From: Anaerolineales bacterium
GTDB lineage: Bacteria > Chloroflexota > Anaerolineae > Anaerolineales > Villigracilaceae
DNA: 11,626 bases
Direction of reading: 5' to 3'
Assembly (NCBI GenBank): GCA_016789205.1
Contig: JAEURF010000026.1
Location: forward strand, 1 to 11,626
Each line of letters opens with the position of its first letter. Positions within the stretch are counted from its first letter, which is position 1. The notes under the pieces were generated by a model. It was given only the letters and a program-made list of their open reading frames with translations. It was not told where the DNA came from and searched no databases. This document shows, one piece after another, positions 6,037 through 11,626 of the stretch. Both the position numbers and the translations under genes were made by a program.

Positions 6037-7188
6037 ATGTTTTTTACACGCCAACACCTAGAAGAAATTGAAGATAAAAGCCTTGCCCCTTATGGAATGC
6101 GTAGCAAGGACACCAAAGGACGCGCCTATCTCGATAGCGAACCGGCATATCGCACATCCTTTCAACGTGACCGTGACCGCATCCTACACACTACTGCCTT
6201 TCGCAGATTGGAATACAAGACGCAAGTCTTCATCAACTTTGAAGGTGACCACTTCCGCACCCGCCTCACCCATACGTTGGAAGTTGCTCAAATCGGTCGG
6301 ACATTAGCTCGCGCCTTAGGCGGTAATGAAGATTTAGTGGAAGCGATTTGCTTAGCCCATGATTTAGGTCACTCGCCCTTCGGACATTCCGGCGAAGTTG
6401 CCTTAGCACGCTTGATGAAAGATTATGGTGGCTTTGACCACAACAAACAATCCTTACGCATTGTCACTGAATTGGAACAACGCTACCCAGAATTCCCCGG
6501 CTTGAATCTCAGTTGGGAAGTACGCGAAGGTATGGTTAAGCATGAATCGGAATATGACATCTCCGATGCACGTGATTTTCAACCTGACCTACGCGGCAAC
6601 CTTGAAACTCAAATTGCCAATGTCGCGGATGAATTAGCTTACACCACACATGACCTTGACGATGGTTTGCGGTCTGGCATGATTAATCCACAAATGTTAG
6701 AAGGCGTAGCTTTGTGGAATATTTTGCAAGAAACCTATAATTGGCGTGGACCCGTCTTAAGTGATATGGAGCGCCATCGCATGATACGTCATCTAGTCGG
6801 CATCATGGTCACAGATATGGTCACCGCAACCGATGGACGCTTAAGAGAGAGTAAAATCAATTCACCGACTGATATTCAAAAACTGAAATTTAATGTCGTT
6901 GGATATGGTGAAGAAATGCAAAGACGCAACCGCGAATTAAAAGACTTTTTATATGGAAAACTCTATCGCAATTATCGTGTGGTTAGAATGCAAGTGAAAG
7001 CAGAAAAAACAATTTCAGATTTATTCCATGCCTACCGCACAGAGCCAGCCATGTTGCCCGAACATGTTCAATTTTTCGTCGAGAAGCGTGGTTTAGAAAG
7101 AACTATCTGTGATTATATTGCCGGCATGACAGACCGCTACGCAGTCGAAGAACATCAAAAGTTATTTAATCCCCTCGAAAAACCGTAA
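6037..7188 (+). CDS. dgt: Deoxyguanosinetriphosphate triphosphohydrolase-like HD-domain protein
   Basis: Predicted to hydrolyse dNTPs to the deoxynucleoside and triphosphate, which affects nucleotide pools and mutation rate. The 383 residues fit the short, type 2 dGTPase-like class, not the roughly 500-residue E. coli enzyme. HD-superfamily metal ligands are visible: His79 in RTRLTHT, His108-Asp109 in AHDLGHSPFGH and Asp198 in NVADELAY. Family motifs QRDRDRILHTTAFRRLEYKTQVF (43-65, key residues Arg44, Asp45, Arg46, Arg48) and GGFDHNKQSLRI (131-142) are intact. AAAGG at 6027-6031 stands 5 bases before the ATG. No clear promoter of its own lies in the 61 bases after tRNA-Leu, so it may be read from the tRNA promoter past the hairpin at 5981-6022. 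The substrate among dNTPs cannot be told from sequence. Confidence 0.93.
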   Translation: MFFTRQHLEEIEDKSLAPYGMRSKDTKGRAYLDSEPAYRTSFQRDRDRILHTTAFRRLEYKTQVFINFEGDHFRTRLTHTLEVAQIGRTLARALGGNEDLVEAICLAHDLGHSPFGHSGEVALARLMKDYGGFDHNKQSLRIVTELEQRYPEFPGLNLSWEVREGMVKHESEYDISDARDFQPDLRGNLETQIANVADELAYTTHDLDDGLRSGMINPQMLEGVALWNILQETYNWRGPVLSDMERHRMIRHLVGIMVTDMVTATDGRLRESKINSPTDIQKLKFNVVGYGEEMQRRNRELKDFLYGKLYRNYRVVRMQVKAEKTISDLFHAYRTEPAMLPEHVQFFVEKRGLERTICDYIAGMTDRYAVEEHQKLFNPLEKP

Positions 7189-7204
7189 GTAAATTTGGTT
7201 TTCA

Positions 7205-7237
7205 AAGGGGGCAATAGAAGAAACAGTTTGCCCCCTT
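7205..7237 (+). terminator. Hairpin between dgt and greA, weak terminator
   Basis: A perfect 10-bp stem (7205-7214 with 7228-7237, AAGGGGGCAA/TTGCCCCCTT) and a 13-base loop, starting 17 bases after the dgt stop. Only scattered T residues follow (CATTATTTAC), so termination may be incomplete and the structure may remain in the greA leader. I found no convincing promoter between it and greA. Confidence 0.5.
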
Positions 7238-7282
7238 CATTATTTACTCAACCAGACAGACAAGCAAGAAAGGAGAAAAGCC

Positions 7283-7747
7283 ATGTCTCAACCAAATTAT
7301 TTAACCGAAGAAGGTGAAGCCAAACTCAAAGCCGAACTGAAAGAATTGACCGGTCCAAAGCGCGACGAATTGGCACAACGATTGCGCGCCGCCATTCAAA
7401 TGGGCGACCTTTCAGAAAATGCAGACTATCACAAAGCCAAAGAAGACCAGGGCTTTCTCGAAGGTCGTATTCAAGAAATTGAGGCGATTCTGCGAAACTC
7501 GATGATTATCGAAAAGCCAAAAAGTACAGGCGTTGTTTCAATCGGTACGCATGTCACTATTCAAGAAGAAGGCTTTGACCCAGAGACTTATCACCTCGTG
7601 GGTCCTACTGAAGCAGACCCACGCAACGGCAGAATTTCACATGAATCTCCAATTGGCAGTGCCTTGATGGATAAAAAAGTCGGGGATGTTGCTGAAGCTG
7701 AAACGCCCGGCGGAAAAATCAAATTCAAGATTATCAAAATTGAATAA
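7283..7747 (+). CDS. greA: Transcription elongation factor GreA
   Basis: Binds the secondary channel of RNA polymerase and stimulates cleavage of backtracked RNA 3' ends. The 154 residues match the usual 155-160. The N-terminal coiled coil (about 1-76) carries the acidic tip GDLSENADYHKAKED with Asp42 and Glu45, the residues that hold the catalytic magnesium. The C-terminal FKBP-like domain (about 80-154) shows SIGTHVTIQ, HLVGPTEADP, SPIGSALMDKKVGD and the terminal KFKIIKIE. AAAGGAG at 7269-7275 is an excellent ribosome site 7 bases before the ATG. The gene is followed by a strong terminator and probably shares a transcript with dgt. Confidence 0.97.
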   Translation: MSQPNYLTEEGEAKLKAELKELTGPKRDELAQRLRAAIQMGDLSENADYHKAKEDQGFLEGRIQEIEAILRNSMIIEKPKSTGVVSIGTHVTIQEEGFDPETYHLVGPTEADPRNGRISHESPIGSALMDKKVGDVAEAETPGGKIKFKIIKIE

Positions 7748-7757
7748 CAAAACGACC

Positions 7758-7795
7758 TAATAAAAAATCCCTTCATTTGAAGGGATTTTTTATTA
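7758..7795. terminator. Strong bidirectional terminator
   Basis: A perfect 17-bp stem (7758-7774 with 7779-7795) closed by a 4-base loop ATTT, with core AATCCCTTC/GAAGGGATT. It is flanked by six A on the left and six T on the right. It separates the convergent greA (+) and the membrane-protein gene (-), and serves both. Confidence 0.95.
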
Positions 7796-7804
7796 TTTGC
7801 AACT

Positions 7805-8797
7805 TTACTTGGGCCAGATTGCCAACTCAAGCGTAATGCGGTCAAAATAACTATTATCAGGTAATGGACCTTTTCCATATTCAAGGTCAACGATGGTAGC
7901 AAGCAATTGCAAAGTTGCTGTTTCGAGCAAAATTTGGGCTTGTGGCTCAACTTGCACCAACTCACCTTTGGGCTCTAAACGTGAACGAATGCCAATGTCA
8001 CTAAATGCATGTTGTGACATTAAAACCTTTGTGGCGGTTTTGATGTCATTTTTATCAAATAACCAAATTTCTAAAGCAGTGACCTTTTTCGGGTCGCCAA
8101 CACCGATGATTTCAGAAACGCCAACGCCATACTCACCCATAAACTCACCAGCACCAGTATCAATACTGAATGATTCATCATATAAATCATCACCCAAAAT
8201 GTAAGTAGTCATTGTTTGTGTAATCGGTGGGGCGAGACCTAATTCAGAAAAATCTGTCTTCGTGGCGCTACGACTCAATTCTTGTGCTTGCATCACAGCA
8301 GTCACTTCACCGGAGCCACGCCTGCCAAATAAGCGGAAGAGATACATACCCGCCGCCGCCAACACGCCTAACACCAAAATAACGCCAATGCCAATTAAAG
8401 CCGTGTTCACCAAAGAAGATGACCCACCGGTTTCTTGTGGTGGCTGTCCACCAGTTGTAGCCAGAATGCTAGTAATTAAATCGCCAAAGTTTTTTACTAT
8501 AGCCGGGTCTTGTGTACCGGGATTGGCTTGAATGTTCAAATAGGCTTGTTGTGCGCCTATGCCAAGATTCTGCCAACGCTGGAGAGCCAAGTCGGGGCTA
8601 GGGTTGACGCGATACGAATCAATTGCCATGCGCAAATAATCTTCCTGCAAATCTGCACGCAGATAAGCAGGCGTTGCATCCACAAAGTCAACTGGGTCAA
8701 GCCACCATGCCCAAATCAAGCCAAGCAAAAGCCCGCCAATAAAAATGGCGATAGATTGGAGCGGTAATTTTTTCAAGAGGGCAACAACAAACTGCAT
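7805..8797 (-). CDS. Two-helix membrane protein of unknown function
   Basis: 330 residues; I know no function for it. The order is: a short basic N-terminus, TM helix 1 (about 13-33, ending WAWWLDPVDF), an extracytoplasmic-looking segment of about 95 residues with DATPAYLRADLQEDYLRMAIDS, a Gly/Ser-rich linker, TM helix 2 (about 129-157) ended by RLFGRR, then a C-terminal domain (about 195-330). By positive charges this domain is probably cytoplasmic. It contains TYILGDDLYDESFSI, GVGVSEIIGVGDPKKVTALE and WLFDKNDIKTATKVLMS. I recognise the LRADxxxDYLRM and VGDPKKVTALEIWLFDKND patterns only from uncharacterised Anaerolineae proteins (memory, not searched). AAAGGAG at 8804-8810 supports the ATG at 8797. 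It is a single gene with its own promoter, convergent with greA. Confidence 0.85.
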   Translation of the reverse strand: MQFVVALLKKLPLQSIAIFIGGLLLGLIWAWWLDPVDFVDATPAYLRADLQEDYLRMAIDSYRVNPSPDLALQRWQNLGIGAQQAYLNIQANPGTQDPAIVKNFGDLITSILATTGGQPPQETGGSSSLVNTALIGIGVILVLGVLAAAGMYLFRLFGRRGSGEVTAVMQAQELSRSATKTDFSELGLAPPITQTMTTYILGDDLYDESFSIDTGAGEFMGEYGVGVSEIIGVGDPKKVTALEIWLFDKNDIKTATKVLMSQHAFSDIGIRSRLEPKGELVQVEPQAQILLETATLQLLATIVDLEYGKGPLPDNSYFDRITLELAIWPK

Positions 8798-8829
8798 AAC
8801 AGACTCCTTTGTTTGATTGCGTTCCCCTG

Positions 8830-8835
8830 ATTATA
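8830..8835 (-). promoter_or_regulatory. Probable -10 element of the membrane-protein gene
   Basis: A perfect TATAAT on the minus strand, placing the transcription start near 8823 and giving a leader of about 25 bases. The -35 region (TTTTTC or TTTTCC at 16-17 bases spacing) is poor, so the call rests on the -10 and on its position. Confidence 0.55.
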
Positions 8836-8879
8836 CAATGGAATTTATGACGGAAAAATTACGACTCCGTTATTTGATG

Positions 8880-8957
8880 AAAATCGCTTCATCCTTCGGG
8901 GATACTTGATTTTATTTTGGAATCAGGGAGCTTGCTCCCGAAATACGCCAGCAAGCT
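8880..8957. repeat. Cluster of short inverted repeats downstream of topA
   Basis: Three possible pairings. AAAATC (8880-8885) pairs with GATTTT (8908-8913) around an inner ATCC/GGAT. GGGAGC (8926-8931) pairs with GCTCCC (8934-8939). AGCTTGCT (8929-8936) pairs with AGCAAGCT (8950-8957); the last two exclude each other. None has a proper T-run on the minus strand, so an intrinsic topA terminator is uncertain. The rest of the 174-base gap holds the promoter of the membrane-protein gene. Confidence 0.4.
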
Positions 8958-8971
8958 GACTAACTCCAAAA

Positions 8972-11278
8972 TTACGCAGTCTCTACAACAACTTCATCCA
9001 ACGGGAATGTCTCAGAGCAATTGGTGCATTGGGCTTCGCGTTTGTTTGCAATCACCAATAAACCTTTGCATTTGGGGCAAGGCGTGGCAATTGGCTTCTT
9101 CCATGAAGTGAAATCACAATTTGGATAATTTGCACAACCGTAAAATGTGCGCCCTTTGCGAGTCTTTTTCTCAACCAAATCGCCGCTATCTTTCGGGCAG
9201 GTAATGCCAATTTTTTCAAGCCACGGTTCGGTATAACGACAAGTTGGGAAATTTGCACATGAAATAAATTTTCCAAAACGACCATACCGAATGACCAGTT
9301 CACCGCCATCATCCGGGCAGATTCTTCCAATCGGTTCTGGACCAGATTTGACAACCGGCATTTCGGCTTGTGCTTTTTTAATATCAATAGAAAACGGTTC
9401 GTAAAATTCACGAATTGCATCTTCCCAAGCCATTTCGCCTTCAGCAATTTTGTCGAGGTCTTCTTCCATGTGCGCCGTGAAGTTTAAATCAACCACTTCG
9501 GGGAAGTATTGCACCATCAAATCGTTAACTTGAAAACCAATATCGGTTGGCATAAGGCGTTTTTCTTCGCGCATGACATATCCACGTTGTTGAATTGTAG
9601 AAATTGTCGGCGCGTATGTGGAAGGGCGACCAATGCCATTTTCTTCTAAGGCTTGCACCAATGATGCTTCGGAATAACGCGGCGGTGGTTGAGTAAAATG
9701 TTGTTCAGGAATCAAACGCACAAGTTCTTGCTTTTGTCCTTCTGCAACGCCTACTGGAATTTTTACATCTTCTTCATCTTCAACAGGCTTTGCATCTTCA
9801 TTTTTGGCTTCTTCATAAACCACCATAAAGCCGGGGAATTTGACCGCGGAGCCAGAAGCGCGCAATAAATATTCATGCTCTGTGGTTTTGCCGGTCACTT
9901 CCACTTGCAAAGTATCAAACACAGCGGCTTCCATTTGTGAAGCGACAAATCTCTGCCAAATTAAACGATACAACTTGAACATGGCAGGTTCTAAAAACTC
10001 TTTTACTTTTTCAGGGTCACGCATGGCAGAAGTGGGGCGAATCGCTTCATGTGCTTCTTGTGCATTAGCAGATTTTGTTTTGTATGTCGGTGGTTCAGAT
10101 GGAAGGAAATCGCCTCCATACTTGCCCGTCACATACTCACGTGCTTCGGCTTGAGCAGTCGTTGACACATTGGTTGAGTCAGTACGCATGTAGGTAATTA
10201 AACCGGTTGAGCCACCTTCGCCAACTTCTTGACCTTCATATAAACCTTGTGCCAATGCCATTGTCCTTCTGGCAGTAAAACCTAATTTACGTGACGCTTC
10301 TTGTTGAAGCGTCGAGGTTGTAAAAGGCGCTAAAGGTTTACGTCTTCGTTCGCCCCGTTTGACCTTTGTAATGGAATAAGAAGCAGTTTCCATGTCATAA
10401 AGAAGCGGTTTGACAGTTTCTTCATTCGGTAGCTCTACATCTTTATCATCCATCTTCACTAACTTAGCAATAAAGTTTGACTTTAATGTTTCAGGTTTGA
10501 ATTCAGCATGAATAGACCAATATTCAACTGGTTTAAAATCGTCAATCTCACGTTCACGGTCAACGATAAGTTTTAATGCTACAGATTGCACACGCCCAGC
10601 GGATAAACGCCCGCGTACTTTTTCCCATAAAATTGGGCTGATGCTATACCCCACCAAACGGTCTAACACACGGCGTGCTTGTTGGGCATTGACTAAATTC
10701 ATATCAATGTCGCGCGGATGTGCAAATGCCTCAGCCACTGCTGGCGCAGTGATTTCATGAAAGACCACGCGCTTGGTACGCGCAGGTTCAATTTCTGCGG
10801 CTTCCATGAGATGCCACGAAATTGATTCGCCTTCACGGTCAGGGTCAGTTGCGAGATAAATTTCTTCGGCTTCTTTTGCAAGTTTTTTAATTTCTTTTAC
10901 AACTACTTTCTTTTCATTCGGTACGCGATATTTCGGTTCGAAATTATTATCTACATCCACTGATAATTGTGACTTCAATAAATCACGCACATGTCCAACC
11001 GAAGCACGGACTGTATAGCCTTTCCCTAAAAATCTGCCGACTGTTTTTGCTTTGGCTGGTGATTCAACAATTACCAATTTACCTTCACGCACTTCAACTT
11101 TTTCAGGTTTTGGCGGCGCAATCAAACCCGCATGGGCTTCTGTTTTTCCCATGCGATATAGTTTTGTACCACAGACAGGACATACACCTGTCGTCACTGC
11201 TGAACTCTTTGCATTAAATCCAGCAACAGGGTCTTTTATTTCTCTTTTGGTCTTGCATTTCATGCAATAGGCTTCCAT
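8972..11278 (-). CDS. topA: DNA topoisomerase I with N-terminal zinc ribbon and C-terminal zinc fingers
   Basis: Relaxes negative supercoils by transient cleavage of one strand (type IA). 768 residues. An N-terminal zinc ribbon (1-45: Cys5, Cys8, Cys33, Cys36; ending CPVCGTKLYRMG) resembles the small family I know as DUF5679. The Toprim domain follows (VIVESPAKAKT at 69-79, DPDRE at 145-149), then the core with active Tyr363 in ITYMRTDS, and AHEAIRPTS at 409-417. Three C-terminal zinc-finger-like repeats follow: the first with Cys654, Cys674 and Cys680, the second with Cys694, Cys715 and Cys721, the third complete with Cys734, Cys737, Cys751 and Cys754. In the first two, the second Cys of CPxC is Asp (CPDD, CPKD). 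AGAGGA at 11285-11290 lies 6 bases before the ATG and supports including the ribbon. The gene appears to be a single unit. Confidence 0.97.
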   Translation of the reverse strand: MEAYCMKCKTKREIKDPVAGFNAKSSAVTTGVCPVCGTKLYRMGKTEAHAGLIAPPKPEKVEVREGKLVIVESPAKAKTVGRFLGKGYTVRASVGHVRDLLKSQLSVDVDNNFEPKYRVPNEKKVVVKEIKKLAKEAEEIYLATDPDREGESISWHLMEAAEIEPARTKRVVFHEITAPAVAEAFAHPRDIDMNLVNAQQARRVLDRLVGYSISPILWEKVRGRLSAGRVQSVALKLIVDREREIDDFKPVEYWSIHAEFKPETLKSNFIAKLVKMDDKDVELPNEETVKPLLYDMETASYSITKVKRGERRRKPLAPFTTSTLQQEASRKLGFTARRTMALAQGLYEGQEVGEGGSTGLITYMRTDSTNVSTTAQAEAREYVTGKYGGDFLPSEPPTYKTKSANAQEAHEAIRPTSAMRDPEKVKEFLEPAMFKLYRLIWQRFVASQMEAAVFDTLQVEVTGKTTEHEYLLRASGSAVKFPGFMVVYEEAKNEDAKPVEDEEDVKIPVGVAEGQKQELVRLIPEQHFTQPPPRYSEASLVQALEENGIGRPSTYAPTISTIQQRGYVMREEKRLMPTDIGFQVNDLMVQYFPEVVDLNFTAHMEEDLDKIAEGEMAWEDAIREFYEPFSIDIKKAQAEMPVVKSGPEPIGRICPDDGGELVIRYGRFGKFISCANFPTCRYTEPWLEKIGITCPKDSGDLVEKKTRKGRTFYGCANYPNCDFTSWKKPIATPCPKCKGLLVIANKREAQCTNCSETFPLDEVVVETA

Positions 11279-11372
11279 TTAGTATCCTCTTTACAACGTA
11301 GGTCACATTTTTAACATAGAGTTATAGCATAAGCATAACCTACAAACATCTATTTGGTTATAGGAAAAATTA
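11279..11372 (-). promoter_or_regulatory. topA upstream region with unresolved promoter
   Basis: An A/T-rich stretch that must hold the topA promoter if the hairpin at 11373-11392 ends the upstream transcript. It contains tandem TTATGC copies next to TATAAC (minus strand, 11321-11339). Over the same stretch GTTAT and ATAAC form a short inverted repeat. TATAAC is the best -10 candidate, but no -35 at proper spacing is convincing. GTCACAT at 11302-11308 is repeated inverted at 11391-11397. Confidence 0.35.
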
Positions 11373-11392
11373 ATCCCGCATTACTACGGGAT
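11367..11392 (-). terminator. Probable terminator of the mannose-1-phosphate guanylyltransferase gene
   Basis: ATCCCG (11373-11378) pairs with CGGGAT (11387-11392) across an 8-base loop. On the minus strand the stem is followed by TAATTTTT, so it can end transcripts coming from the gene at 11494-11626. The stem is short (6 bp) and lies about 100 bases after the stop codon. Confidence 0.5.
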
Positions 11393-11438
11393 GTGACATT
11401 CTACAACAGGTTTTTGATTTTTTGCAAATCCCATTTTT

Positions 11439-11484
11439 GATGGACGGTGAACAATAGACAGTAGACCGTCTACAGTCCACCATC
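11439..11484. repeat. Intergenic palindromic element built on GTAGAC
   Basis: GTAGAC (11461-11466) and GTCTAC (11468-11473) form a near-perfect palindrome. Outside it, TGGAC (11441-11445) pairs with GTCCA (11475-11479), and TAGACAGTAGAC contains a direct repeat of the same word. The nested, word-like structure looks like a dispersed intergenic repeat and not a terminator, since no T-run follows on either strand. Confidence 0.45.
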
Positions 11485-11493
11485 TTTGGTTTA

Positions 11494-11626
11494 TTACAAA
11501 AATTTCTCTTGGCGATGTTTTTTCAAATGTTCCACTACTTCTTTGACTCGCTGTGATTGTTCGGTCTTACAAACCAACAAGGCATCACCTGTGTCAATAA
11601 TCACCATATCATCCACACCAATGGTG
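11494..11626 (-). CDS. manC: Mannose-1-phosphate guanylyltransferase, C-terminal end (partial)
   Basis: Cut by the right edge; only the last 43 residues are present. They start TIGVDDMVIIDTGDALLVC and end HLKKHRQEKFL, followed by tandem TAA TAA stops (11496-11491). The G-V-D-D/N-M-V-I-x-D-T-x-D-A-L-L-V-C block is characteristic of the C-terminal beta-helix of mannose-1-phosphate guanylyltransferases, which make GDP-mannose from GTP and mannose-1-phosphate. A related sugar-nucleotide transferase cannot be fully excluded from so short a piece. No phosphomannose isomerase domain follows, so this is the short form. Its product would feed the mannosyltransferase at 2870-3619. Confidence 0.85.
   Translation of the reverse strand, partial: TIGVDDMVIIDTGDALLVCKTEQSQRVKEVVEHLKKHRQEKFL

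Noticed and set aside
5763..6071. Open frame of 102 codons running through both tRNA genes
   Set aside because: It translates tRNA sequence and the terminator between them; not a protein gene.
8926..8939. GGGAGC/GCTCCC hairpin as topA terminator
   Set aside because: No T-run follows on the minus strand; kept only as part of an inverted-repeat cluster.
11321..11339. TATAAC as a firm topA promoter
   Set aside because: No -35 element at 16-18 bases; listed only as an unresolved upstream region.
1..11626. CRISPR array, insertion sequence, phage or defence genes
   Set aside because: No regularly spaced repeats, transposase or integrase motifs, or nuclease signatures were seen on either strand.

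Overview
The window looks like chromosomal DNA of a member of Chloroflexota, most likely class Anaerolineae. This is an inference from protein style. It rests on a DNA topoisomerase I with a small zinc ribbon at its N-terminus, a membrane protein whose family I recognise only from that class, a lipoprotein with SH3 and fibronectin-like domains, and a Roadblock/V4R/response-regulator cluster. Base composition is moderate, with A/T-rich intergenic regions and clear sigma70-type promoters and intrinsic terminators. I see no transposase, phage gene, CRISPR array or toxin-antitoxin pair.

Left part (1-2870). A palindromic REP-like repeat precedes a plus-strand lipoprotein gene. A two-way terminator separates it from the convergent minus-strand gene for the translational GTPase TypA/BipA. 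A hairpin stands just upstream of typA.

Minus-strand operon (2870-5608). A consensus-like promoter (TTGACA, 17 bases, TAAAAT) at 5580-5608 drives four tightly packed genes. In order they encode a Roadblock/LC7 protein with a TTG start, a V4R-domain protein, a response regulator with a degenerate GGDEF domain, and a family 2 glycosyltransferase of the dolichol-phosphate-mannose synthase type. The last two overlap by 4 bases. The first three look like a small cytoplasmic signalling module; the fourth joins it physically to mannosyl-lipid synthesis. This is the most interesting part of the window.

Plus-strand block (5692-7795). tRNA-Asp(GTC) and tRNA-Leu(TAA), each with its own promoter, are followed by a dGTPase-like HD hydrolase gene and greA. 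The block ends at a strong two-way terminator with a 17-bp stem.

Right part (7805-11626, all minus). A two-helix membrane protein of unknown function has its own promoter. Next comes topA, which carries an N-terminal zinc ribbon and three C-terminal zinc-finger-like repeats, two of them with Asp where a Cys is expected. A repeat-rich intergenic region follows. At the edge is the 3' end of a gene for mannose-1-phosphate guanylyltransferase, which makes GDP-mannose, the donor used by the glycosyltransferase of the operon.

Every gap between genes is under 300 bases. Gene families were recognised by eye; no database search was run.
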